A stretch of DNA of 64,000 nucleotides from Pogonophryne albipinna (Eukaryota; Chordata; Actinopteri; Perciformes; Artedidraconidae): positions 561,223 through 625,222 of the forward strand of contig JAPTMU010000108.1 of assembly GCA_028583405.1 (NCBI GenBank), written 5' to 3'. A program made the translations under genes and the position numbers. The stretch's first letter is position 1; each line of letters opens with the position of its first letter. Positions 54,701 through 62,367 of the stretch are shown in pieces. The notes under the pieces are model-generated. The model saw only the letters and a program-made list of their open reading frames with translations. It was not told the origin of the DNA and did no database searches.

Positions 54701-57067
54701 TTTCTTTCTTTTTTGTCAGTTTGAATTTTTTGTCCGAATTTGTTTTTTTTAATTTTCACGATATTCCAAATTTGGGAAATTACATTGTACAGAAGAAGAT
54801 TCCAAATGTAAATGTTCTTTTTAAAGATCTGATCCTAAATAGTTTTTTTCCCCCGAATTTTTAGATTAAAGTAAGAATTTTGACTTTTCTATTTCAGAAA
54901 TTTGACTTTTCTATTTCAGAATTTTGACTTTTTTATTTCAGAATTTTGACTTTTTTATTTCGGAATTTTGACTTTTTTTGTCAATTTGTACTTAATACAA
55001 CGATCAGTACGTTATATAAGGATGAGCTTTTGAGGGCACTTTGAGGTCCCCACAATCATCTTTGCAATGTTGTTATTTTATTCTTTGCAATATCCACATT
55101 TACATCCTTTTCAATATTTAGAGAATCTTCCCCAAAATCTGCACTTCCATTGAAACGAATGGGAAAAAATGCTAACAATTTTTTTCCCTCAAAGCTTTTT
55201 GGCATATTTTCCAATTTATTTTAGATTAAAATGTCCATGTTTTAATTTTCATAATATTTAACATTTTATACATGTTTTTTATAACTGACCAAGAGGAAGG
55301 ATTTAGATTTTTTTGTCAACATTTAGTTTTTTTTGTCAGAATTTAGATTTATTGTCAGAATTTAGATTTTTTGTCAGAATTTAGATTTTGTTTTGGCTGA
55401 ATTTTGAGTATCTTTTCGATATTTCGATATGTTTTGCACTTCCATTGAAATGAATGGGAAGAAGACGATACCATTGAAGAGGTGTTCGTGGGCCCACGTC
55501 ACCGTGTAGTTTTCCGTGTTTTTCTCGATCTCACATATCACTTTCACGCTCAGAACTTCCTCCGGCGAATCACATTTCGGGAACCCCGGCTCGGTGCTGA
55601 TGAGGATGTCTGGCAGCAGGGCGAGGTCCATCAGAGCGCTGGCTTGGTGGGAAATGGTGAGGTCGTTCTTCTTCTGATGATAGGCACATGAATAGACGCC
55701 TAAAAAAAAATACATATATCATTTTTTTTAATGAGTGTTTTTAAATGCCATTTTATAATATGTTTCTTAATGCTCTTAATGTCTTTCATTTTTGTAAAGC
55801 GCTTTGAATTGAAACTTGCCTTGCAATATGTAAATAAAGTAAAAACGAACCTTCCCAGAGTTCAGAGATTTTGAGGAGTTGGACGGTGGTATTTTTCGGT
55901 TCAGTAGACACTAAGGCCTCGGTGCCGTTAAAAATCTCCGTCACCCTCCGGCCTCGGCTCAGCTGCCAGACGGGCAGTACGCCCAGGGTCTCCTGTAACT
56001 GACAGCTAAGAAGGGGCTTATCTGTGAAACACACCGGGCTGGCAGGCATGGTTAACTTGATGACACCTGCAGAAAAACAATGATCACTACTCAAACTGTT
56101 TTGGGACATTTAAAAAATAAAAATGTTTTGCATTTCTTGTTTTTACGATATTCCAATTTTTTTTCAGAAATAATTAACCAATTTTTTTCTGAAGATCTTC
56201 CTTTTTTTCAGCCTTTTTTCCAAAAAAAGATTACAAAAAATCTCTAAATCTGACACGGTCCAAATTCAGACTTTTTTTCCGCAACATTTAGATTTTATCT
56301 CAGAAGTTGTACTTTTGTTAGGAAGACTTTTTTATCAGAATTTAGATTTGATGTCAGAATTTCTACATTTTTTGAATTAGCAACATTTTGAACCTTTTCA
56401 GGATTTTGACTTTTTCCTCAGATTTTCTTGTCGATGCGTCAAGTCTTTTTTTCAAACAAACATTTTTGCAATCTTTAAATATTCTTATTTTATTTGTGCA
56501 ATTTCCACATTTAGATGTGCTTGCATTATTTAAAATGTATGAATATAATTTCCCTCAAAGCTTTTAGACCTTTTTCACATTTTTAGCTTTTCCTTTTGAC
56601 ATTTAATTGAATTGTCTTTTTTCAATATCATTCCAAAGGAATTGAAATAATCTCAGATTTGTTTTTAATTGTATGCGTCTCGACTCAGACCTTTTTTTTT
56701 TTTATATTTCATAACTTCTCTAAATATTTGCATTTACATTTAGACTTTTTTGCAATAGTCAAAAAAAATTCCACTTACAGTCAAAGCTTTTTGCCCTATT
56801 TCACATTATTCAATATTCCGGCTTCAAAATGCTGAAAAACTACTGGCCTGATCTTCATGAAACTTGGTGGAAGTGTGACGCATTGGGGAGGAATAAATCC
56901 TTACATTTTGGATGTGAGATTTCCCACTGGCTGAACAGGTACCTGAACTCTCCAGATCCAGAGATGCGTTCACATTTCTGGTCAGTTGATCTGATTTGTC
57001 GACCAAGTCTTTTTGTCCGATTTTTTGAGCAACGGTCAACGCAAACTCAACGATGACGCTTCCAACC
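39667..57067 (-). CDS. adgrf5: ADGRF5 (GPR116)-like adhesion G protein-coupled receptor, ten exons, 5' end outside
   Basis: Exons in transcript order: 57,067-56,943; 56,066-55,851; 55,699-55,472; 54,450-54,304; 52,982-52,868; 51,423-51,345; 49,702-49,523; 45,482-44,148; 41,286-41,245; 39,723-39,667. From the second exon on, the splice phases of neighbouring exons agree. Domains: end of a SEA domain, Ig-like region, hormone-receptor-like cysteine domain, GAIN, GPS, seven membrane helices, short tail. Such receptors are cut at the GPS and signal through G proteins after exposure of a tethered agonist; ADGRF5 controls lung surfactant in mammals. SEA plus Ig favours ADGRF5, but other fish ADGRF paralogues are possible. 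Signal peptide and first SEA half are not in view, perhaps beyond the arrays to the right. About 835 residues are visible. Confidence 0.85.
39933..40597 (+). mobile_element. LINE 3' end (reverse transcriptase C-terminus, 3' UTR)
   Basis: Protein remnants read HFDTNAPYRTLHCDLYSLAN, LMFVYKTLLGLTPFYLTQLL and SFGRSAFQFAAADSWN, the usual C-terminus of L2-group fish LINEs. The 3' UTR ends TTGTAAATAAGAATTTGTTC, then CCTGGATAAATAAAGGT. It lies inside the last intron of the receptor gene on the opposite strand. Confidence 0.85.
40598..41198. repeat. Trinucleotide (TAC/TGC)n microsatellite, about 600 bp
   Basis: The tract of ACT and GCT triplets starts exactly where the LINE's AATAAAGGT tail ends, so it grew from the LINE tail. 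A short (ACCGCT)n zone lies at about 40,970-41,000. Open frames of poly-Ser, poly-Leu and poly-Val on either strand are artefacts. The tract ends 46 bases from a receptor splice donor. Confidence 0.95.
41245..41286 (-). CDS. adgrf5: Receptor exon: TM7 end, 14 codons
   Basis: Acceptor TTTCATTTTGCAG, then GLFILLTTCVMDKS, then donor GTAAGATG. The previous exon ends LLNAFQ, so the join gives LLNAFQGLFILL, the conserved end of TM7 in adhesion GPCRs. Only 42 nt long, phase 0 at both ends. Confidence 0.85.
41481..41665 (+). mobile_element. tRNA-derived SINE
   Basis: The head has a pol III A box (TGGCTCAGTGG, 41,491-41,501) and B box (AGTTCAAGTCC, 41,534-41,544) in a tRNA-like setting. The body contains CTGAGACACTTCCCCCCAAA, and the tail reads AAGTCGCTTTGGATAAAAGC, as in common teleost SINEs. 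It lies in a receptor intron. Confidence 0.85.
41851..42401. mobile_element. Inverted-repeat MITE, 551 bp
   Basis: GGCCGTTTCTCAATCGCGAG (41,851 onward) and its exact reverse complement at 42,379-42,401 give 23-bp perfect arms, with weaker pairing further in. No coding capacity and no clear target duplication, so the superfamily is open. Confidence 0.8.
42402..42616. other. Non-coding intronic DNA
   Basis: Unremarkable except for GTTAGTTAGTTAGTT runs that also occur at 41,410-41,470, 43,900-44,050 and in the array at 45,721. Confidence 0.5.
42617..43869. mobile_element. TTAA-flanked element C, copy 1 (piggyBac-like MITE)
   Basis: Ends are TTAAAGGTCAGCTATC and GATAGGTCCCCTTTAA in mirror orientation with TTAA at both edges, as for piggyBac-type insertion. 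Inside are CACAGGTCTCACATATAT and CCAAACACCAAACAGATAAT, shared with copy 2 at 49,746. The middle (about 42,850-43,460) is occupied by unrelated sequence ending CCCAGTCCGCCCCTGTG, probably another hAT-type insertion whose left end I cannot place. Confidence 0.65.
43697..43840. repeat. 12-bp minisatellite inside element C copy 1
   Basis: GGGGACACACC and GGGGACACAGC units (12 bp each, occasional GACGCACC) repeat about 12 times close to the right end of the element. Copy 2 carries a different, longer array at the same place. Confidence 0.9.
44148..45482 (-). CDS. adgrf5: Receptor main exon: GAIN C-terminal part, GPS and TM1-TM7
   Basis: The exon (445 codons, phase 0 at both ends) starts DFFDSSSNLLDESLKDSW after TTTTTCTTTTGCAG and ends LFTLLNAFQ before GTACCG. 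Residues 1-140 are GAIN domain. The GPS lies at 145-183 with CVAWDNATQDWSEDGCKW and CTCKHLSSFAI: all four cysteines and the HLS cleavage triad are kept, so self-cleavage is expected. Helices follow from about residue 197: TEVGLVVSVVSLVICLIIEV (TM1), INISLCLLVADSCFLASM (TM2), FCFLSMFFWMLCLSGMLL (TM3), LGYVCPLLIVVITFLV (TM4), FVIPVGIIVFVNVLSMMVV (TM5), SVILLTPIFGVTWVFGFAV (TM6) and the start of TM7. The frame is intact. Confidence 0.95.
45630..45720 (-). repeat. Duplicate of the receptor main exon's 3' edge
   Basis: ATAACCAGCGGTACCTGGAA GGCGTTGAGCAGCG ends at 45,720. The same 34 bases occur at 44,134-44,167, covering the exon end, its donor and intron start. Before it, AACAGTAGAAGGAATACTTT resembles 44,092-44,111. 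The copy ends abruptly at the 44-bp array. It is a broken tandem duplicate, not a functional exon. Confidence 0.85.
45721..47431. repeat. 44/20-bp compound minisatellite
   Basis: Two units alternate: a 44-mer (GTTAGTTATTAAGGACATAA, GTTAGTTAATCAGGTATTCA, TTGA) and a 20-mer (GTTAGTTATTAAGGACATAA) that is its first part. The 20-mer is inserted singly or twice between 44-mers. Variants ATTCAATAA and AGATATTC mark sub-blocks. It fills most of a receptor intron. Confidence 0.95.
47966..49356. mobile_element. hAT-type element, 1,391 bp
   Basis: Ends CAGTGGCGAACCGT and ACGGTTCGCCACTG are perfect 14-bp inverted repeats. ATGTCAAC flanks it on both sides (47,958-47,965 and 49,357-49,364), an 8-bp duplication. 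No transposase was recognised. It carries another hAT inside. Confidence 0.9.
48225..48942. mobile_element. Nested hAT-type element, 718 bp
   Basis: Ends CAGGGGTCCCCAACCT and AGGTTGGGAACCACTG, flanked by TTCTAGAG at 48,217-48,224 and 48,943-48,950. Poly-C, (CA)n and poly-G tracts lie near its left end. The 69-codon frame at 48,565 has no recognisable domain. Confidence 0.95.
49523..49702 (-). CDS. adgrf5: Receptor exon: GAIN domain part
   Basis: Acceptor TTGTATTGCAG, donor GTAAGC, 60 codons, phase 0 both ends. It reads NSDIGLGSLDENAADVFSQL and QVLLSLSNKINSINNDTTAD, an amphipathic helical stretch typical of the N-terminal GAIN subdomain, with N-glycosylation sites. Confidence 0.85.
49746..51295. 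mobile_element. TTAA-flanked element C, copy 2, with internal array
   Basis: Ends TTAAAGGTCTCCTATC and GATATAGGTGACCTTTAA. The left half (CACAGGTCTCAGATATATCC, AACACCAAACAGATCATTGC) matches copy 1. It lies in a receptor intron, about 50 bases from an exon at each side. Confidence 0.65.
50186..51278. repeat. 37-bp minisatellite inside element C copy 2, about 30 copies
   Basis: Unit GAGGGGACACATGTTGATGT AGAAGAGACATGAAGAA. A few units are shorter by two to four bases, and one lacks about 20. The array occupies the same internal position as the 12-bp array of copy 1, next to GATGTAGAA. Open frames in three registers on the minus strand (SSCLFYINMCPLF) are incidental. Confidence 0.95.
51345..51423 (-). 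CDS. adgrf5: Receptor exon: linker before GAIN
   Basis: Acceptor TGTTTCAG, donor GTGAGT. One base, then DPEPFWEPEVSSCVNQDLND and VLKNAE. It joins in phase after the hormone-receptor-like exon (CTKG/DPEPFW). The 57-bp array starts only about 25 bases upstream of its acceptor. Confidence 0.85.
51450..52718. repeat. 57-bp minisatellite with a 570-bp higher-order repeat, about 22 copies
   Basis: Unit GTGTATATCAGTATGTAGTG TCTCTACTTTAAAGAGTCCT CTCCTGCTGATGTTCAG. Variant marks recur exactly ten units apart: TGTATCTAC at about 51,650 and 52,213, TGATATTCAGG at 51,728 and 52,298, and CAGTGTCTAGTG at 52,033 and 52,603. The array is thus about two copies of a 10-unit block. The period is divisible by 3, giving long open frames on both strands that I reject as genes. 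Confidence 0.95.
52723..52822. mobile_element. 100-bp palindromic MITE at the array end
   Basis: GGCGCGTTCACACCGCAGTA at the left mirrors TACTGCGGTGTGAACGCGGC at the right, 23-bp arms with one mismatch. Array sequence (CTTCTCTACTTTAAAGAGTC) resumes beyond it, so it inserted into the last unit. Confidence 0.8.
52868..52982 (-). CDS. adgrf5: Receptor exon: hormone-receptor-like cysteine domain
   Basis: Acceptor GTTTAAACAG, donor GTACTG. It reads GDKFCPAEGDWGNTKVGFSG and RLKCKGATGHRTRKCTKG. The pattern C-W-G-C-R-C is that of HormR-type domains found before GAIN in adhesion GPCRs. It starts with two bases and ends with two, and bridges the exons at 54,304 and 51,345, which would otherwise be out of phase. 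Confidence 0.85.
52983..53464. other. Receptor intron, no feature recognised
   Basis: No repeats or exons seen apart from short AT-rich stretches. Confidence 0.5.
53465..54073. mobile_element. Inverted-repeat element, about 610 bp
   Basis: CGGCCTGTCCACACACAGGC ATGAAA at the left mirrors TTTCATGCCTGTGTGGACGG GCCG at the right, with few mismatches. A second internal palindrome (ATCAAAAGTTGAACATTGCT then CAACTTTTGATGCT) lies at about 53,906-53,938. Flanking TTA and TCA could be a 3-bp duplication of the PIF/Harbinger type. No coding sequence. Confidence 0.75.
54304..54450 (-). CDS. adgrf5: Receptor exon: second half of an Ig-like domain
   Basis: Acceptor TGTGATTTCAG, donor GTAGGT. It reads VPSEETKKTFTADAIVTCTE, then VPTVTCNFTNRCNETRSATV and GINIIY. 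Cysteines and beta-strand pattern suit an Ig-like fold with two glycosylation sites. Starts with two bases, ends with one. Confidence 0.85.
54540..55460. repeat. Degenerate T-rich simple sequence
   Basis: TTTTTTGTCAGAATTTAGA-type motifs repeat irregularly. GCACTTCCATTGAAACGAAT at 55,143 and GCACTTCCATTGAAATGAAT at 55,437 show a longer internal duplication. Similar sequence returns at 56,100-56,800. Confidence 0.7.
55472..55699 (-). CDS. adgrf5: Receptor exon: Ig-like domains
   Basis: Acceptor is a T-rich tract and TAG; donor GTATCG. It starts VYSCAYHQKKNDLTISHQAS, the YxC strand that closes the first Ig domain, and continues through FPKCDSPEEVLSVKVICEIE and NYTVTWAHEHLFN, opening the next. 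75 codons plus 3 split bases. Confidence 0.9.
55851..56066 (-). CDS. adgrf5: Receptor exon: first Ig-like domain
   Basis: Acceptor TTGTTTTTCTGCAG, donor GTTCGT (non-optimal). It reads VIKLTMPASPVCFTDKPLLS, CQLQETLGVLPVWQLSRGRR and TVQLLKISELWEG. The C-W spacing plus the YSC in the next exon is a standard Ig layout. Confidence 0.9.
56067..56942. other. Receptor intron, T-rich low complexity
   Basis: TTTTTTCAGAATTTAGA-like degenerate repeats as at 54,540. No exon seen. Confidence 0.6.
56943..57067 (-). CDS. adgrf5: Receptor exon: end of SEA domain
   Basis: Acceptor TCCTCACTGAAG, donor GTACCTG. It reads VGSVIVEFALTVAQKIGQKD, then LTRNVNASLDLESSG. GSVIVxF is the cleavage-site strand of SEA domains; SEA is diagnostic for ADGRF1/ADGRF5. 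Phase agrees with the next exon. Earlier exons are not visible before the arrays. Confidence 0.8.
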
Positions 57068-57199
57068 CTTCAGTGAGGAAAACGTAAGATGTCAGTCTCA
57101 TATTAAATACAAAAACAAACAAACACTATTTGATAATTTTCAGAATTCAGACTTTTTCCTCAGAATTTGAAATTTGTTCTCAGATTTTTGCCTGTAGAT

Positions 57200-60100
57200 G
57201 TATCTGTGGGAGAAACTTCTGAAGCAAGTAGAGTCAGGACTCAGAGAGACACGAGGAGAGCTGGAGCTCTGATGGAGTCAGGACTCAGAGAGACACGAGG
57301 AGAGCTGGAGCTCTGATGGAGTCAGGACTCAGAGACACACGAGGAGAGCTGGAGCTCTGATGGAGTCAGGATTCAGAGACACACGAGGAGAGCTGGAGCT
57401 CTGATGGAGTCAGGACTCAGAGACACACGAGGAGAGCTGGAGCTCTGATGGAGTCAGGACTCAAAGAGACACGAGGAGAGCTGGAGCTCTGATGGAGTCA
57501 GGACTCAGAGACACACGAGGAGAGCTGGAGCTCTGATGGAGTCAGGACTCAGAGAGACACGAGGAGAGCTGGAGCTCTGATGGAGTCAGGACTCAGAGAG
57601 ACACGAGGAGAGCTGGAGCTCTGATGGAGTCAGGACTCAGAGACACACGAGGAGAGCTGGAGCTCTGATGGAGTCAGGACTCAGAGAGACACGAGGAGAG
57701 CTGGAGCTCTGATGGAGTCAGGACTCAGAGACACACGAGGAGAGCTGGAGCTCTGATGGAGTCAGGACTCAGAGACACACGAGGAGAGCTGGAGCTCTGA
57801 TGGAGTCAGGACTCAGAGAGACACGAGGAGAGCTGGAGCTCTGATGGAGTCAGGACTCAGAGACACACGAGGAGAGCTGGAGCTCTGATGGAGTCAGGAC
57901 TCAGAGAAACGAGGAGAGCTGGAGCTTTGATGGAGTCAGGACTCAGAGAGACACGTGGAGAGCTGGAGCTCTGATGGAGTCAGGACTCAGAGAGACACGA
58001 GGAGAGCTGGAGCTCTGATGGAGTCAGGACTCAGAGAGACACGAGGAGAGCTGGAGCTTTGATGGAGTCAGGACTCAAAGAGACACAAGGAGAGCTGGAG
58101 CTTTGATGGAGTCAGGACTCAGAGACACGAGGAGAGCTGGAGCTTTGATGGAGTCAGGACTCAGAGAGACACGAGGAGAGCTGGAGCTCTGATGGAGTCA
58201 GGACTCAGAGAGACACGAGGAGAGCTGGAGCTTTGATGGAGTCAGGACTCAGAGACACGAGGAGAGCTGGAGCTCTGATGGAGTCAGGACTCAGAGAGAC
58301 ACGAGGAGAGCTGGAGCTTTGATGGAGTCAGGACTCAGAGACACGAGGAGAGCTGAAGCTCTGATGGAGTCAGGACTCAGAGAGACACGAGGAGAGCTGG
58401 AGCTCTGATGGAGTCAGGACTCAGAGAGACGAGGAGAGCTGGAGCTCTGATGGAGTCAGGACTCAAATAGACACGAGGAGAGCTGGAGCTTTGATGGAGT
58501 CAGGACTCAGAGAGACACGAGGAGAGCTGGAGCTCTGATGGAGTCAGGACTCAGAGAGACACGAGGAGAGCTGGAGCTCTGATGGAGTCAGGACTCAGAG
58601 AGACACGAGGAGAGCTGGAGCTCTGATGGAGTCAGGACTCAGAGAGACACGAGGAGAGCTGGAGCTCTGATGGAGTCAGGACTCAGAGACACGAGGAGAG
58701 CTGGAGCTTTGATGGAGTCAGGACTCAGAGACACGAGGAGAGCTGGAGCTCTGATGGAGTCAGGAATCAGAGAGACACGAGGAGAGCTGGAGCTCTGATG
58801 GAGTCAGGACTCAGAGAGACACGAGGAGAGCTGGAGCTCTGATGGAGTCAGGACTCAGAGAGACACGAGGAGAGCTGGAGCTCTGATGGAGTCAGGACTC
58901 AGAGAGACACGAGGAGAGCTGGAGCTCTGATGGAGTCAGGACTCAGAGAGACATGAGGAGAGCTGGAGCTCTGATGGAGTCAGGACTCAGAGACACGAGG
59001 AGAGCTGGAGCTCTGATGGAGTCAGGACTCAGAGAGACACGAGGAGAGCTAGAGCTCTGATGGAGTCAGGACTCAGAGAGACACGAGAGAGAGCTGGAGC
59101 TCTGATGGAGTCAGGACTCAAAGAGACACGAGGAGAGCTGGAGCTTTGATGGAGTCAGGACTCAGAGAGACACGAGGAGAGCTGGAGCTCTGATGGAGTC
59201 AGGACTCAGAGAGACACGAGGAGAGCTGGAGCTCTGATGGAGTCAGGACTCAGAAAGACACGAGGAGAACTGGAGCTCTGATGGAGTCAGGACTCAGAGA
59301 GACACGAGGAGAGCTAGAGCTCTGATGGAGTCAGGACTCAGAGAGACACGAGGAGAGCTGGAGCTCTGATGGAGTCAGGACTCAAAGAGACACGAGGAGA
59401 GCTGGAGCTTTGATGGAGTCAGGACTCAGAGACACACGAGGAGAGCTGGAGCTCTGATGGAGTCAGGACTCAGAGAGACACGAGGAGAGCTGGAGCTCTG
59501 ATGGAGTCAGGACTCAGAGAGACACGAGGAGAGCTGGAGCTCTGATGGAGTCAGGACTCAGAGAGACACGAGGAGAGCTGGAGCTCTGATGGAGTCAGGA
59601 CTCAGAGAGACACGAGGAGAGCTGGAGCTTGATGGAGTCAGGACTCAGAGACACGAGGAGAGCTGGAGCTCTGATGGAGTCAGGACTCAGAGAGACACGA
59701 GGAGAGCTGGAGCTCTGATGGAGTCAGGACTCAGAGAGACACGAGGAGAGCTGGAGCTCTGATGGAGTCAGGACTCAGAGACACACGAGGAGAGCTGGAG
59801 CTCTGATGGAGTCAGGACTCAGAGAGACACGAGGAGAGATGGAGCTCTGATGGAGTCAGGACTCAGAGAGACACGAGGAGAGCTGGAGCTCTGATGGAGT
59901 CAGGACTCAGAGAGACACGAAGAGAGCTGGAGCTCTGATGGAGTCAGGACTCAGAGAGACACGAGGAGAGCTGGAGCTCTGATGGAGTCAGGACTCAGAG
60001 AGACACGAGGAGAGCTGGAGCTTTGATGGAGTCAGGACTCAAAGAGACACAAGGAGAGCTGGAGCTTTGATGGAGTCAGGACTCAGAGAGACACGTGGAG

Positions 60101-62068
60101 AGCTGGAGCTCTGATGGAGTCAGGACTCAGAGAGACACGAGGAGAGCTGGAGCTCTGATGGAGTCAGGACTCAGAGAGACACGAGGAGAGCTGGAGCTTT
60201 GATGGAGTCAGGACTCAAAGAGACACAAGGAGAGCTGGAGCTTTGATGGAGTCAGGACTCAGAGACACGAGGAGAGCTGGAGCTTTGATGGAGTCAGGAC
60301 TCAGAGAGACGAGGAGAGCTGGAGCTCTGATGGAGTCAGGACTCAGAGAGACACGAGGAGAGCTGGAGCTTTGATGGAGTCAGGACTCAGAGACACGAGG
60401 AGAGCTGGAGCTCTGATGGAGTCAGGACTCAGAGAGACACGAGGAGAGCTGGAGCTTTGATGGAGTCAGGACTCAGAGACACGAGGAGAGCTGAAGCTCT
60501 GATGGAGTCAGGACTCAGAGAGACACGAGGAGAGCTGGAGCTCTGATGGAGTCAGGACTCAGAGAGACGAGGAGAGCTGGAGCTCTGATGGAGTCAGGAC
60601 TCAAATAGACACGAGGAGAGCTGGAGCTTTGATGGAGTCAGGACTCAGAGAGACACGAGGAGAGCTGGAGCTCTGATGGAGTCAGGACTCAGAGAGACAC
60701 GAGGAGAGCTGGAGCTCTGATGGAGTCAGGACTCAGAGAGACACGAGGAGAGCTGGAGCTCTGATGGAGTCAGGACTCAGAGAGACACGAGGAGAGCTGG
60801 AGCTCTGATGGAGTCAGGACTCAGAGAGACACGAGGAGAGCTGGAGCTCTGATGGAGTCAGGACTCAGAGACACGAGGAGAGCTGGAGCTTTGATGGAGT
60901 CAGGACTCAGAGACACGAGGAGAGCTGGAGCTCTGATGGAGTCAGGAATCAGAGAGACACGAGGAGAGCTGGAGCTCTGATGGAGTCAGGACTCAGAGAG
61001 ACACGAGGAGAGCTGGAGCTCTGATGGAGTCAGGACTCAGAGAGACACGAGGAGAGCTGGAGCTCTGATGGAGTCAGGACTCAGAGAGACACGAGGAGAG
61101 CTGGAGCTCTGATGGAGTCAGGACTCAGAGAGACATGAGGAGAGCTGGAGCTCTGATGGAGTCAGGACTCAGAGACACGAGGAGAGCTGGAGCTCTGATG
61201 GAGTCAGGACTCAGAGAGACGAGGAGAGCTGGAGCTCTGATGGAGTCAGGACTCAGAGACACGAGGAGAGCTGGAGCTCTGATGGAGTCAGGACTCAGAG
61301 AGACACGAGGAGAGCTGGAGCTCTGATGGAGTCAGGACTCAAAGAGACACGAGGAGAGCTGGAGCTTTGATGGAGTCAGGACTCAGAGAGACACGAGGAG
61401 AGCTGGAGCTCTGATGGAGTCAGGACTCAGAGACACGAGGAGAGCTGGAGCTCTGATGGAGTCAGGACTCAGAAAGACACGAGGAGAGCTGGAGCTTTGA
61501 TGGAGTCAGGACTCAGAGAGACACGAGGAGAGCTGGAGCTCTGATGGAGTCAGGACTCAGAGACACGAGGAGAGCTGGAGCTCTGATGGAGTCAGGACTC
61601 AGAGAGACACGAGGAGAGCTGGAGCTCTGATGGAGTCAGGACTCAGAGAGACACGAGGAGAGCTGGAGCTCTGATGGAGTCAGGACTCAGAGAGACACGA
61701 GGAGAGCTGGAGCTCTGATGGAGTCAGGACTCAGAGAGACACGAGGAGAGCTGGAGCTTTGATGGAGTCAGGACTCAGAGACACGAGGAGAGCTGGAGCT
61801 CTGATGGAGTCAGGACTCAGAGAGACACGAGGAGAGCTGGAGCTCTGATGGAGTCAGGACTCAGAGAGACACGAGGAGAGCTGGAGCTCTGATGGAGTCA
61901 GGACTCAGAGAGACACGAGGAGAGCTGGAGCTCTGATGGAGTCAGGACTCAGAGAGACACGAGGAGAGCTGGAGCTCTGATGGAGTCAGGACTCAGAGAG
62001 ACACGAGGAGAGCTGGAGCTCTGATGGAGTCAGGACTCAGAGAGACACGAGGAGAGCTGGAGCTTTGA
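57200..62068. repeat. 44-bp minisatellite, about 110 copies, with a 2.14-kb block duplication
   Basis: Unit GATGGAGTCAGGACTCAGAG AGACACGAGGAGAGCTGGAG CTCT, with units shortened by two or four bases at AGAGAGACAC. Rare variants recur about 2.14-2.18 kb apart: ACACGTGGAG at 57,951 and 60,091, TCAAATAGAC at 58,463 and 60,601, AGGAATCAG at 58,762 and 60,944, and GACATGAGG at 58,951 and 61,131. A large block was therefore duplicated in one step. No genuine gene is contained. Confidence 0.95.
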
Positions 62069-62367
62069 TGGCAAACACTGACGCTTTATTTGGAGTTACG
62101 GCCGGAGAACTGACAAAACATGTGGAGTGTCACGAGTTCACACAGCGGTTTTCAAACCAATTCTGAAGAACTCTTTCTGCAGCTCGAGGTTTTATCTAGT
62201 TCAGAGTGTAATAATCAACATTCTTTATCAGTGAGACTAAACATTATGGACCCTGAATCTAACTAGAGCTCTCGTTCATAGGAAAGAATGTTCTCCAGGG
62301 AACCTTCGTCCCTGAACAGTAAACTACCTCCTGGCGGCTTGTGCTCTGTCATAGACTGGCAACAACA
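62069..62367. other. Spacer between two arrays
   Basis: About 300 bases of unique-looking sequence with no recognised exon or element. Confidence 0.5.
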
